In this document: positions 36,617-45,740 of the stretch, piece after piece
Numbering within the stretch: position 1 is the first letter of the stretch
Layout: the number at the start of each line of letters is the position of its first letter
NCBI RefSeq assembly: GCF_011759375.1
Contig: NZ_JAARML010000001.1
Span: 868,001-932,000, forward strand
Reading direction: 5' to 3'
DNA: 64,000 nt
From: Paraflavitalea devenefica
Lineage (GTDB): Bacteria; Bacteroidota; Bacteroidia; Chitinophagales; Chitinophagaceae
Position numbers and translations under genes: made by a program
Notes under the pieces: generated by a model
The model's input: only the letters and a program-made list of their open reading frames with translations
What the model was told of the DNA's origin: nothing
The model's database searches: none

Positions 36617-37570
36617 ATGCGTTTTGCTATTGACAATGACAAGATCAACGACCTATCGTTATTGCGGCTGCAAGATAATGCAACAGGAGCAATGGTAGCT
36701 ATTTTACCTGATTATGGGGCCCTCCTGCATGCCTTTGAAATTCCCCTTCAGGGAAAAAGCTTTAATGTCGTTGACAACTATTCCGGTAAGCCGGATATTG
36801 AGCAGGGACTTACCACCTCCTACAAAAGCGCCAAGCTTTCTCCTTTTGTATGTCGTATCGCCGGCGGTAAATACAATTTTGCAGGCCAGGACTTTGCGTT
36901 CAGCCGGAAATTCATGGATGGTACCGCCATTCATGGGCTTTTGGCCGATAAACCATTCGGGTTACTGCACCAGGCGGCCAATGATCAGTTTGCTTCAGCC
37001 ACCCTGTATTATCATTACCACGCCGAAGATCCGGGTTATCCCTTCAATTACAGTTGTGAGGTGCGCTATACCCTTTATCCCGGCTGGCTACTACAGCTAC
37101 AAACCATCGTCAGGAGCAGGGAAGAAGGGAACCTTCCCATTGCCGACGGCTGGCATCCTTACTTTACCCTGGGCGGTTCTATCGATGACTATGAATTGCA
37201 GTTCAACGGCCCTGCCATGCTGGAGTTTGATAACTACCTGATCCCGACCGGAAAGCTGCTGCCCAATATCGCTTTCAGAGAGCCTGCCCTGCTTGGCAGC
37301 CGGGAATTGGATAATTGTTTTATGCTGGATATACAGCCAGATGCTTCCTCCTGTATCCTGCGCAATCCGCACAACGGACTTACTTTATCATTGTATCCCG
37401 ATGATAATTATAGCTACCTGCAGATCTATACCCCCGGCCACCGTAAAAGCATTGCCATTGAGAACCTCAGCGGTGCGCCGGATTGCTTTAACAACGGTAT
37501 GGGCCTAACTTTGCTGGAACCCGGCCAGACGGCTACTTTTAACGTACGGTACCAGTTGAGTGTGGAATAA
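36617..37570 (+). CDS. galM: Aldose 1-epimerase (galactose mutarotase)
   Basis: 317 residues. Catalytic His residues appear in TAIHGL and DGWHPYF, and the catalytic Glu in IAIENLSGAPDCFNNG near the C terminus. SPFVCRIAGGKYNF is the usual substrate-side loop. No signal peptide, so cytoplasmic. It interconverts alpha and beta galactose, feeding GalK, whose gene is divergent beside it. Confidence 0.93.
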   Translation: MRFAIDNDKINDLSLLRLQDNATGAMVAILPDYGALLHAFEIPLQGKSFNVVDNYSGKPDIEQGLTTSYKSAKLSPFVCRIAGGKYNFAGQDFAFSRKFMDGTAIHGLLADKPFGLLHQAANDQFASATLYYHYHAEDPGYPFNYSCEVRYTLYPGWLLQLQTIVRSREEGNLPIADGWHPYFTLGGSIDDYELQFNGPAMLEFDNYLIPTGKLLPNIAFREPALLGSRELDNCFMLDIQPDASSCILRNPHNGLTLSLYPDDNYSYLQIYTPGHRKSIAIENLSGAPDCFNNGMGLTLLEPGQTATFNVRYQLSVE

Positions 37571-37600
37571 AACGAGTATTTTGCCCCCAAAATAGTGATT

Positions 37601-38392
37601 ATGAAATGCCTGAGGTATATCCTTGTCCTTGTGCTGCTCGGTTTCCTGGTAAGCTGTTATGAAGTGAATGAAGAGATCGTGATCAATGAAGATGGCAGCG
37701 GCACCTATCTTACCAAAATGGACATGGGCCAGCTTCTTGAAATGATGCAATCGTTTGCAGGAGAAGAAGAACTGAGTAAGGAAGGTCTGGATAAAGGCAT
37801 TGATACGGTCATCCGCCTGAAAGATATGCTGGACTCTGCCAAGGACATGACTGCAGAACAAAAAGCACTGATGGCCAACGGCACCATGAAGATGCAGATG
37901 GACATTAAGCGGAAGCTCTTCAAAATGGACCTGAACTTTCCTTATTCAGGCTATGATAACCTACAGAAGCTGATGGCCGGACAAGGTAACAGCGGCGCCG
38001 GATTGGCCGACGTATTTAAAAGGTTTTTTGGCGGCGATAAAAATCCGGCAACTGATACCTCGCTGATCATAGATGAAGCCAAAGAGCCCGACATGCAGGA
38101 CATTGCCAATATCTACGACGTGACTGTTAAGAACGGGCTGATCAGCAAAAAAATAAACAACGAGAAATTCAAAGCCCTCACCGCACGCCCGGAGATGGCC
38201 CAGATAAAACAACTCAGCACCTCCGGCATGGAGATCTTATATACCACTACCATTAAACTGCCCCGCCCGGTAAAGAAAGCAGATAATCCCCTCATCACAT
38301 TATCTGCGGACAAGAAAACCGCTACCATGCGGTATAACCTGCTGGAATTGCTGGAAACCCCGGACAAATTTTCTTACACACTGGAATATTGA
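37601..38392 (+). CDS. Lipoprotein of unknown function
   Basis: About 263 residues from ATG 37601 (an in-frame GTG is at 37595). The signal MKCLRYILVLVLLGFLVSC gives a clear lipobox. The mature part begins YEVNEEIVINEDGSGTYLTKMDM, a beta hairpin common in Bacteroidota lipoproteins, then a helical, Met-rich stretch and a strand-rich C terminus. Family not recognised with confidence. It lies 30 bp after galM in the same direction, possibly cotranscribed. Confidence 0.7.
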   Translation: MKCLRYILVLVLLGFLVSCYEVNEEIVINEDGSGTYLTKMDMGQLLEMMQSFAGEEELSKEGLDKGIDTVIRLKDMLDSAKDMTAEQKALMANGTMKMQMDIKRKLFKMDLNFPYSGYDNLQKLMAGQGNSGAGLADVFKRFFGGDKNPATDTSLIIDEAKEPDMQDIANIYDVTVKNGLISKKINNEKFKALTARPEMAQIKQLSTSGMEILYTTTIKLPRPVKKADNPLITLSADKKTATMRYNLLELLETPDKFSYTLEY

Positions 38393-38421
38393 GATCAGGC
38401 TTCGGACTTCTCCCTTTTCCA

Positions 38422-38429
38422 TAATTTTG
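38422..38429 (+). promoter_or_regulatory. Putative -7 box for nadB
   Basis: TAATTTTG matches TAnnTTTG, 19 bp before the nadB start. No good -33 box is seen. Confidence 0.35.
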
Positions 38430-38448
38430 GCGATTCTAACCGCACAAT

Positions 38449-40062
38449 ATGCAAACAGATTTCTTAGTAATAGGCTCCGGTATTGCCGGCCTCACTTTTG
38501 CGTTGAAAGCCGCCCAGCAATTCCCGGATAAAAAAGTATTGGTGATCACCAAAACGCAGGCCGATGAAACCAATACCAAGTACGCCCAGGGAGGCATTGC
38601 AGGAGTTACTGATTTTGAAAAAGATAGTTTCGATAAACATATTGAAGACACGCTGGTTGCCGGAGACGGACTTTGTAATAAAGCCGTGGTGGAAATAGTC
38701 GTGAAAGAAGGGGTAGACCGCATCCGCGAGATCATTGACTGGGGCGCACGCTTCGACAAGGAAGCGGATGGCGATTATAAACTGGGTAAAGAAGGTGGTC
38801 ACAGCGAATTCCGTATCCTTCACCACAAAGATGTAACCGGCCGTGAAATGGAACGGGCCTTGCTGGAAGCCCTCAACAGCTATAAGAACATTGAAGTGAT
38901 CAAGCATTGCTTTGTGGTAGACCTCATCACCCAGCACCACCTTGGCTACCTCATTACCAAATCTACCCCCGATATCGAATGCTATGGTGTGTATGTATTG
39001 AACCGGGAAACCAACCAGATCGAAAAAATACTGGCCAACATTACCTTGCTGGCCACTGGTGGCAACGGGCAGGTGTATCGCTCCACTACCAATCCTTATA
39101 TTGCCACCGGCGATGGGGTGGCCATGGTATACCGCGCCAAAGGCCGTATTGAGAACATGGAATTCATTCAATTCCATCCCACCGCCCTCTATGAACCCGG
39201 CGTGCGTGGCCAGTCGTTCCTCATCACGGAAGCCGTGCGCGGCGATGGCGGTATCCTGCGCAATAAGAATGGCGAGGCCTTTATGGAACGCTATGACAGC
39301 CGGAAGGACCTGGCTCCCCGTGATATTGTAGCCCGCGCCATAGATAGTGAAATGAAGATCACCGGTACCGAGCATGTGTACCTCGATGTGCGGCATATTC
39401 CCCTGGAGAAATTCACAGAACACTTTCCCAACATCTATGAAAAATGCAAATCCATTGGGATTGATGTAACAAAGCACCTGATACCCGTAGCGCCTGCAGC
39501 CCACTATAGCTGTGGCGGTATCAAAACTGATGAATGGGGCCGCACCTCCATCAAGAACCTGTATGCAGCCGGAGAATGTGCCAGTACAGGATTGCATGGC
39601 GCCAACCGCCTTGCCAGCAATTCACTGCTGGAAGCCATGGTATTCTCCCATCGCAGCTTCATGGATGCCACGCAAAAACTACAAACGAAAGAGTCTACCG
39701 GGGGGGGCCAGGGGGGGGCTGTTCCCGACTGGAATGCTGCCGGCACCACAAAGCCGAAAGAAATGATCCTTATTACCCAAAGCCTGAAAGAGGTACAACA
39801 GATCATGAGTGATTATGTGGGCATTGTTCGTACCAATACCCGTTTGGCCCGCGCCCTGAAAAGGCTGGACCTCCTGTGGGAAGAAACGGAAGCACTGTAC
39901 CAAACCACTACCTTATCACCACAGCTTTGTGAATTGCGCAATATGATCACCGTCAGTTACCTCATTGTCAAATGCGCCAACTTCCGGGAAGAAAGCCGTG
40001 GCCTGCATTTCAATACAGATTACCCGCAAAAGAGTGAGTTGGTACAAAATATTGTGCTGTAA
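38449..40062 (+). CDS. nadB: L-aspartate oxidase
   Basis: 537 residues, close to the family's usual 530-540. The N-terminal FAD motif is FLVIGSGIAGLTFALKAA, followed by TNTKYAQGGIAG, GGHSEFRILHHKD, QFHPTALYEPG and HYSCGGIKTDEWGRTS. The C-terminal helical region ends ESRGLHFNTDYP. It oxidises aspartate to iminoaspartate for NAD synthesis. Between the two parts (near residue 417) the linker is coded by two 8-G runs (39700-39707, 39711-39718). It lies 15 bp before the nucleotidyltransferase gene. Confidence 0.96.
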   Translation: MQTDFLVIGSGIAGLTFALKAAQQFPDKKVLVITKTQADETNTKYAQGGIAGVTDFEKDSFDKHIEDTLVAGDGLCNKAVVEIVVKEGVDRIREIIDWGARFDKEADGDYKLGKEGGHSEFRILHHKDVTGREMERALLEALNSYKNIEVIKHCFVVDLITQHHLGYLITKSTPDIECYGVYVLNRETNQIEKILANITLLATGGNGQVYRSTTNPYIATGDGVAMVYRAKGRIENMEFIQFHPTALYEPGVRGQSFLITEAVRGDGGILRNKNGEAFMERYDSRKDLAPRDIVARAIDSEMKITGTEHVYLDVRHIPLEKFTEHFPNIYEKCKSIGIDVTKHLIPVAPAAHYSCGGIKTDEWGRTSIKNLYAAGECASTGLHGANRLASNSLLEAMVFSHRSFMDATQKLQTKESTGGGQGGAVPDWNAAGTTKPKEMILITQSLKEVQQIMSDYVGIVRTNTRLARALKRLDLLWEETEALYQTTTLSPQLCELRNMITVSYLIVKCANFREESRGLHFNTDYPQKSELVQNIVL

Positions 40063-40077
40063 ATACGTTATACAACT

Positions 40078-40803
40078 ATGAATACCATAACGCAGGGGAT
40101 GATCTTTGCCGCAGGGCTGGGCACACGGTTCAAGCCATGGACCGACCAACATCCCAAGGCATTGGCAGTTATCAATGGCAAAAGTCTTTTACAACGGAAC
40201 ATTGAATACCTGCAGCAATATGGTATTGATAAGGTCATAGTGAATGTGCATCATTTTGCCGGCCAGATCACCCAGGCCATTCAGCAAAATAAAGGATGGG
40301 GCAGCCAGATCACCATCAGTGATGAAACAGATGCCGTATTGGAAACCGGCGGCGGTCTTAAAAAAGCAGCCCACTTATTTGGCCAGACGCCGGTAGTTAT
40401 CATCAATGTGGATATTCTCACCGACTTTGACCTGGAAGCCATGATACATTTTCATCAACTGGAAGCGCCATTGGCTACACTGGCTATCACTAACCGGGTT
40501 ACCTCCCGTTACTTTTTATTCGATGAATGCAATACCTTGTGCGGATGGCGCAATACCAAAACAGGGGAAGAAAAGATCAGCCGGTCGGCTACACCCCTTA
40601 TACCCAAAGCTTTCAGCGGTGTTCACATTATAGAGCCAGCCCTTTTCCCCTTGATCACACAGGAAGGCAAATTCTCCATTGTGGATGTATACCTGCAACT
40701 GGCCAGGGAGCACACCATCAAAGGTTTTGACCATAGCTATTCCAAATTCATTGATGTCGGGAAACCGGAAGCAGTGGCCATCGCAGAAGACCTGTTTCCA
40801 TAG
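40078..40803 (+). CDS. MurU-like sugar nucleotidyltransferase
   Basis: 241 residues with the nucleotidyltransferase start MIFAAGLGTRFKPWTDQHPKALAVINGK, then NVHHFAGQI, ETGGGLKKAA and VVIINVDILTDFD, the metal-binding Asp. This matches MurU-type enzymes that make UDP-MurNAc from MurNAc-1-phosphate in cell-wall recycling. The next gene encodes the matching AmgK-like kinase, which supports this over other nucleotidyltransferases. Spacing to nadB is 15 bp. Confidence 0.85.
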   Translation: MNTITQGMIFAAGLGTRFKPWTDQHPKALAVINGKSLLQRNIEYLQQYGIDKVIVNVHHFAGQITQAIQQNKGWGSQITISDETDAVLETGGGLKKAAHLFGQTPVVIINVDILTDFDLEAMIHFHQLEAPLATLAITNRVTSRYFLFDECNTLCGWRNTKTGEEKISRSATPLIPKAFSGVHIIEPALFPLITQEGKFSIVDVYLQLAREHTIKGFDHSYSKFIDVGKPEAVAIAEDLFP

Positions 40804-40861
40804 GTAACTTATTTTGTCATCGCTCCTGCAAACATTATTTTTACCTTCCATACCAACCTAC

Positions 40862-42316
40862 ATGCAATCCATTATAGAATCCATCAAAGACCTATATGCT
40901 TCCCTGAACGGCCAACCCTGTGACCGGGTAGAAGTACTGCCACAATCAGGTTCCGACAGGCGCTACTTCCGTATCCATACCAGCAACAAAACTTTCATTG
41001 CTACCTATGGCAACAATATCCCGGAAAATGAAACCTTCCTTTATTTCTCCAGGCACTTCCGGGAAAAAGAATTGCCGGTACCCCAGATACTGGCCATCAA
41101 TGAGGATAAGACCATTTACCTGCAGGAAGATTTCGGAGACATTTCTTTATTGAACCGGCTGGAAGGAGAAGGATTGTGTGATGCTGTGTATGAGCTTTTC
41201 CGCAACAGCCTGCATCAACTGGCCCTGCTGCAGGTAAAAGGGCATGAGGGACTCGACTATACCCGCTGCCTTACCAACCAGGAGTTTGGCAAGCAGGCGA
41301 TCATGGCCGATCTCTTATACTTTAAGTATTACTTCCTCGATGCTTTGCGCAAGCCTTACGACAAGCAGAAGCTCATTGATGATTTTGAAGCACTGAGCAC
41401 CTACCTCACTTTTACCGAATACAAATACTTTATGTTCCGCGACTTTCAAAGTCGCAATATCCTCGTAAAACCCGATAACACTGTTCACTTTATAGACTAC
41501 CAGGGAGGTATGCGGGGAGCACCGCAATATGATGCCGCCAGTATGATCTGGCAGGCGCGCGCCAACTTGCCAGATGACTGGAAAGACAGTCTGCTGAACG
41601 ACTACATGGATTCTTTTGAATCCATCATTGGCCAGCCGCTCGACAGGGCCATCTTCAAAAGCCAGTACAATGGTTATGTGCTGATACGCCTCTTACAGGT
41701 ATTGGGTGCTTACGGCTTCCGTGGCTTGTTTGAACGCAAAGCCCAGTTCCTCACCAGTATTCCGCAGGCGCTCTATAACCTGCAATGGTTTATCGAGAAC
41801 CAAAGCATCGGCATAGCTGTCCCGGAATTCAGGAGAGTGCTGGAGATCTGTGTGGGAGATGATATCATAGAACGCTTTACTCCGCTTACTGCTACAGAAG
41901 AAACCCCATTGGTAGTACATATCAGCAGTTTCTCTTACAAGAAAGGCGGCATACCGCCGGATCCCAGTGAGAATGGCGGTGGGTTTGTTTTTGATTGCAG
42001 GGGCATCCTCAATCCGGGCCGGCTGGAAGAGTTTAAGACCCAGACCGGGCGTGATAAACCGGTGCAAGATTTCCTGGAACAACAGACCCGTATGCCCGAA
42101 TACCTCAACAGTGTATTCGATATTGTAGATATTGTCGTGGAAGACTATATACGCCGTGGCTTCGAAAGCCTCATGATCAACTTTGGCTGCACAGGCGGAC
42201 AACACCGCAGTGTATATGCGGCAGATGCCCTGGCACGCCACCTGCGCAACAAATTCAAAGTAAAGATCCAGCTCAGGCACCATATCCAGGATGCGAAGAA
42301 TTGGATAAACGGGTGA
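40862..42316 (+). CDS. AmgK-like sugar kinase fused to RapZ C-terminal domain
   Basis: 484 residues from ATG 40862 (an in-frame start at 40814 is unlikely). Residues to about 340 form an aminoglycoside-phosphotransferase-like kinase, with MFRDFQSRNILVK (catalytic Asp loop) and HFIDYQGGMRGAPQYD, as in the MurNAc/GlcNAc anomeric kinase AmgK. Residues from about 360 match the RapZ C domain: VVHISSFSYKKGGIP, FVFDCRGILNPGR, TGRDKPVQDFLE and FGCTGGQHRSVYAA. In E. coli this domain binds GlcN6P and RNA. The fusion suggests a kinase controlled by an amino-sugar sensor (inference). Confidence 0.88.
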   Translation: MQSIIESIKDLYASLNGQPCDRVEVLPQSGSDRRYFRIHTSNKTFIATYGNNIPENETFLYFSRHFREKELPVPQILAINEDKTIYLQEDFGDISLLNRLEGEGLCDAVYELFRNSLHQLALLQVKGHEGLDYTRCLTNQEFGKQAIMADLLYFKYYFLDALRKPYDKQKLIDDFEALSTYLTFTEYKYFMFRDFQSRNILVKPDNTVHFIDYQGGMRGAPQYDAASMIWQARANLPDDWKDSLLNDYMDSFESIIGQPLDRAIFKSQYNGYVLIRLLQVLGAYGFRGLFERKAQFLTSIPQALYNLQWFIENQSIGIAVPEFRRVLEICVGDDIIERFTPLTATEETPLVVHISSFSYKKGGIPPDPSENGGGFVFDCRGILNPGRLEEFKTQTGRDKPVQDFLEQQTRMPEYLNSVFDIVDIVVEDYIRRGFESLMINFGCTGGQHRSVYAADALARHLRNKFKVKIQLRHHIQDAKNWING

Positions 42317-42353
42317 GCAGTAAGTGGTGAGTCACAATTCACCACTGACACAT
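42312..42353. repeat. Heptamer repeat turning to inverted sense, at stop codon
   Basis: Units GGTGAGC, AGTAAGT and GGTGAGT are followed by CACAATT, CACCACT and GACACAT. The first unit contains the TGA stop of the kinase-RapZ gene. The middle of the array forms a hairpin (GTGGTGA with TCACCAC). Similar in period to the array before umuC. Confidence 0.55.
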
Positions 42354-42404
42354 TCAACCATTTATAGCTTTACGTGTTTATTAAGGAACTATAGTGCGTT
42401 AAAC

Positions 42405-43301
42405 ATGTATTACCTCGTTTACATTCCGCTGTACCTGTTATCGCTGTTGCCCATGCCGGTGTTGTACCTGCTGTCCGACTTCCTGGCGGCACTGACATGG
42501 CATGTGATTGGCTACCGGAAAAAAGTGGTGCTGGATAACCTGCGCATTGCCTTCCCGGAGAAAACCGAACAGGAGCGCAGGGCCATTGGCAAAAAATTCT
42601 ACCGGAACTTTACAGATAACTTCATTGAAACCCTTAAGCTACTCTCTGCCAGCCGGCAATTTATTACTAATCATCTCAAATTAGACAGCGACCCATTCCC
42701 GGCTTTTTACCAGGAAGGCCGTAAATGCCAGCTTCACCTGGGCCATAATTTCAACTGGGAGATCGCGAATGTGGTCATGCCCTTTTACACTTCCTATACT
42801 TTTATAGTAGTGTATATGCCTATTAAGAATAAGGCTATGGAAAGGCTGTTCAGGCACCTGCGTACCAGGACAGGATCGGTCATGTTACCTGCTACCGACA
42901 TGCGCAATGCGATTGTTCCCTACCGCAATACCCAATACATGCTGGCGCTGGTAGCCGACCAGGCGCCGGGCGATGTATCCAAAGCCTACTGGTTAAACTT
43001 CTTTGGCCGTCCTACCCCTTTTGTACGGGGACCGGAAAGCGGCGCCCGCGTCGGGGACATACCGGTCGTTTTCGTTCAACTGTACAAGGTAAAACGTGGT
43101 TATTACCGGGCCTACCTCGAAGTGGGGGCCGACAATCCACGCGAACTGCCCGAAGGCGAACTTACCCGCCGCTACATCGCCTTCCTCGAAAAAGCCATCC
43201 GCCAGCATCCCGACATGTGGCTCTGGAGCCATAGAAGATGGAAACATGACTGGAAACCTGAATACAGCAAAATGTGGATCGGGCAGGAACCGCTGCCATA
43301 A
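42405..43301 (+). CDS. LpxL/HtrB-like lipid A acyltransferase
   Basis: 298 residues from the ATG at 42405; the upstream in-frame segment lies in repeats. An N-terminal membrane helix (YYLVYIPLYLLSLLPMPVLYLL) anchors it. The HxxxxE acyltransferase motif is HNFNWE; KKVVLDNLRIAFPEKTEQER and WSHRRWKH are typical of the family. It should add a secondary acyl chain to lipid A precursors on the inner membrane. It follows the kinase-RapZ gene by 88 bp. Confidence 0.9.
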   Translation: MYYLVYIPLYLLSLLPMPVLYLLSDFLAALTWHVIGYRKKVVLDNLRIAFPEKTEQERRAIGKKFYRNFTDNFIETLKLLSASRQFITNHLKLDSDPFPAFYQEGRKCQLHLGHNFNWEIANVVMPFYTSYTFIVVYMPIKNKAMERLFRHLRTRTGSVMLPATDMRNAIVPYRNTQYMLALVADQAPGDVSKAYWLNFFGRPTPFVRGPESGARVGDIPVVFVQLYKVKRGYYRAYLEVGADNPRELPEGELTRRYIAFLEKAIRQHPDMWLWSHRRWKHDWKPEYSKMWIGQEPLP

Positions 43302-43324
43302 GCTTTCCCGAACTATTTAAGATT

Positions 43325-43358
43325 CCCCGCAGAGTCTCCCGCAGGGGACTCTGCGGCA
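43325..43358 (+). repeat. Strong REP-like hairpin after the acyltransferase gene
   Basis: CCGCAGAGTC (43327-43336) pairs perfectly with GACTCTGCGG (43347-43356). The stem extends inward by a T-G and two C-G pairs to a CGCA loop. No T run follows, so it looks more like a REP-type or processing hairpin than a terminator. The rest of 43302-43543 shows no gene. Confidence 0.5.
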
Positions 43359-43543
43359 CATATTCAATCGGTATAACACCCTCCCCATATAAGGTGAAAA
43401 CCGGGTATTTCTACCGTGTTTACTCCCTGTTTAAAGGATGAATAAAGGCCAATAAAACGGTGTTTTATCTGAACCGGCAGGCATGCTTTGCCCACTACCT
43501 TCGGCGCAGCAACTTCATTCATTCACATTTAAATTTTCAATCT

Positions 43544-44077
43544 ATGGCTACTCCATTGACTTACGCATTTAACCGCGAACGGCTATTGAAACTGATCAAC
43601 AGACCCGGTTGTGCAACAGTTGTTTTTTCGCTCGTCAACCTTATCAAAAAACCACACAAAGAAGCGTATATGTACATTTATGTGCAGGCGTATGACGATG
43701 GAGGCGAACCCATCCGCAGCCAGGACATACTGCCTGATGGTGAAGAAGGCTGTCCCGTTCCTCCAGGCTGGAAGTGCGATCTTACTCCTCCTCCCATCAC
43801 ACCAAGCCAACTGGAGCTGGTGCCCAGGTTCTCCATGGCAAAAAGCGACCTGTTGCCTTTGGTGGATCAGAACGAATTTGAAATGATAGGCAGAGACGAA
43901 CACGAGCAGGACGTAATGATGAACCAGGTACTGGCAGACCTTGAAGCAGAAATGACCCACGATGGAATGGAGCCTGTTTTATCTTTTCACTGTCTGGGGA
44001 AGACCAGAATACCTAAATTAGCCGGTAAAAAGGCTACTGCATTTACCCCCAGTGTGAAGCCCGTTCCCACAAGATAA
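43544..44077 (+). CDS. Hypothetical protein
   Basis: 177 residues from ATG 43544 (an upstream in-frame start lacks support). A basic N-terminal half (FNRERLLKLINRPGCATVVFSLVNLIKKPHKEAYMYIYVQAYDDG) is strand-like, then an acidic Pro-rich part with GEEGCPVPPGWKC, and a helix (EHEQDVMMNQVLADLEAEMTHDG). I do not recognise a family. It starts the run of genes leading to the two-component system, 16 bp before the next gene. Confidence 0.6.
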   Translation: MATPLTYAFNRERLLKLINRPGCATVVFSLVNLIKKPHKEAYMYIYVQAYDDGGEPIRSQDILPDGEEGCPVPPGWKCDLTPPPITPSQLELVPRFSMAKSDLLPLVDQNEFEMIGRDEHEQDVMMNQVLADLEAEMTHDGMEPVLSFHCLGKTRIPKLAGKKATAFTPSVKPVPTR

Positions 44078-44093
44078 CCGATCAGTAAACCGA

Positions 44094-44765
44094 TTGAGTA
44101 AAAATCTATTACATACCATTGCCATTCATTTGGACATCATTGCTCCCCTGGCGGCGCTTTTCTTTGCCTTATTCCGCAAAGAAAAACGGCTGGGGGAGCA
44201 TATTTATATCGTCATTTTCCTGTTCATCCAGTTAAGCCTGAATACCTGGGCCAAGGTCATCATGCATTGCAATTGTGGTCTTACAAACATCTACCTGTAC
44301 AAAACCAATTGCCTTCTTTCTTTCATTACGCTCAGCCTGTACTTCCTTAGTAAATGGAAGTCTTATATTTCGCCGGCCAATCACCTCAAGGCCCGCATCA
44401 TCATCGGCATCCTGTCTCTCATCATACTCGCCTTCATCTATTTTGATGGCCAGGACAATGCATTTAACAGCTACAGTTATAGCCTTACCGCTTTGTTCAT
44501 TTGTACCTGGTGTATATTATACTACTATGCTAAATTGAAAAAACCGGATATCGCCAAAATCACTACCACGAGATCGTTCTGGTTTGTGAGCGGACTTTTT
44601 GTATACTATGCCGGGTGCTTCTTTATTTTTCTTAGTTTTAAGTTCCTTACCCTGAGCAAAGATCCACACGTTTCATCATTATGGACTTTTCATAACATTA
44701 TGTTCGTGCCCATGTGTATTGCCTTTTCAACAGGATTCAGATGCCAAACCTCTCACACGATATAA
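44094..44765 (+). CDS. Polytopic membrane protein of a two-component operon
   Basis: 223 residues starting at TTG 44094; no ATG would keep the first helix. About six to seven membrane helices: IIAPLAALFFALF, YIVIFLFIQLSL, LLSFITLSLYFL, IIIGILSLIILAFIYF, SLTALFICTWCILYYY, FWFVSGLFVYYAGCFFIFLSF and a last one near MFVPMCIAF. Its 3' end overlaps the kinase start by 25 bp, implying coupled translation. It may serve as sensor for the kinase, which has only one helix of its own. Confidence 0.75.
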   Translation: MSKNLLHTIAIHLDIIAPLAALFFALFRKEKRLGEHIYIVIFLFIQLSLNTWAKVIMHCNCGLTNIYLYKTNCLLSFITLSLYFLSKWKSYISPANHLKARIIIGILSLIILAFIYFDGQDNAFNSYSYSLTALFICTWCILYYYAKLKKPDIAKITTTRSFWFVSGLFVYYAGCFFIFLSFKFLTLSKDPHVSSLWTFHNIMFVPMCIAFSTGFRCQTSHTI

Positions 44766-45556
44766 TTGCTATTATTTTAGGCACGTTGTTCACGCTGCTG
44801 ATCATCTCATTCATCATCATATTCATTGTCATATACCAGAAGCGGCACCAGGGCTTCCTGAAAGAGAAGGAAGACCTTCAAACCGGGTTTCAGCAGATCC
44901 TCCTGCAATCCCAGCTTGAAATACAGGAGCAAACCCTCCAAACCATTTCACAGGAAATTCATGATAATATAGGGCAGGTATTAAGTCTTGCCAAGCTCAA
45001 CCTGGGCACCATGGACATTGCCAAACCCGATCAGTTGCAGCAGAAAATTGATGACTCCAAGGGGCTCATCGGGAAAGCCATCCAGGACCTGCGCGACATT
45101 TCCAAAAGCCTTAACACCGATTATGTTTCAGAAATGGGCCTCACTCAAGCCATAGGCTATGAACTGGAGCTTATCCGTAAAAGCGGGGAGTTCACAGCCA
45201 GCCTGCAAACCAATGGCCTGCCCATTAAACTGGAGGCCCAAAAAGAGCTCATCATCTTCCGCATCATCCAGGAAGTCATTAACAACATCATTAAACACGC
45301 CAGGGCTAATTCCATCCTTGTTTTACTGACCTATGAACCGCATGCTTTTAGTATATCCATCAATGATAATGGTTCGGGCTTTGACCTTACCCCGCTCAAT
45401 GCCGGGGAAAACAGCAAATTTGGGCTGGGCATCCGTAACATGCACAAGCGGGCCAACCTTATCGGCGCCGATTTTACCATCGCCAGCACCCTGGGCGCCG
45501 GCACCACCGTTACCCTCGTACTGCCACTCACAGCAGGCGCCTCCGGCAATAGCTGA
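44741..45556 (+). CDS. Membrane histidine kinase (HisKA_3 type)
   Basis: 271 residues from ATG 44741. One N-terminal helix (IIAIILGTLFTLLIISFIIIFIVIY) is followed by a coiled stretch and the HisKA_3 dimerisation region with phosphoacceptor EIHDNIGQ. The catalytic domain is complete: N box EVINNIIKHARA, G1 DNGSGFDL and G2 GLGIRNMHKRAN. The lack of a sensor domain suggests input from the polytopic protein encoded just upstream. A degenerate paralogue and a NarL-type regulator lie downstream. Confidence 0.9.
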   Translation: MPNLSHDIIAIILGTLFTLLIISFIIIFIVIYQKRHQGFLKEKEDLQTGFQQILLQSQLEIQEQTLQTISQEIHDNIGQVLSLAKLNLGTMDIAKPDQLQQKIDDSKGLIGKAIQDLRDISKSLNTDYVSEMGLTQAIGYELELIRKSGEFTASLQTNGLPIKLEAQKELIIFRIIQEVINNIIKHARANSILVLLTYEPHAFSISINDNGSGFDLTPLNAGENSKFGLGIRNMHKRANLIGADFTIASTLGAGTTVTLVLPLTAGASGNS

Positions 45557-45627
45557 TGATCAGCCCTTCTACATGGAACTATGTAGGTTCATTGTACCAT
45601 CGCGTATTTCAGCTTATTATAGCTAAG

Positions 45628-45659
45628 GTGTTTTTCTCGTATTTCGCGCCAAAAAACAC
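45628..45659. other. Inverted repeat between the two kinase genes
   Basis: GTGTTTTT (45628-45635) and AAAAACAC (45652-45659) pair over a 16-nt loop, followed by GGTTTTTATA. A weak terminator or attenuator between the kinase and its paralogue is possible; the 184-bp gap otherwise shows no gene. Confidence 0.35.
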
Positions 45660-45740
45660 GGTTTTTATATGACATAGATCAAACCTGTAGCCAATTCAGT
45701 AAATTACACCAAGCGTCTTTTCGTATCAAATGAAAAAGAA

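Noticed and set aside
38464..39597. 377-residue open frame antisense to nadB
   Set aside because: Shadow of the strongly supported nadB gene; no domain.
41693..42283. 196-residue open frame antisense to the AmgK-RapZ gene
   Set aside because: Shadow of a gene with clear domains in the other strand.
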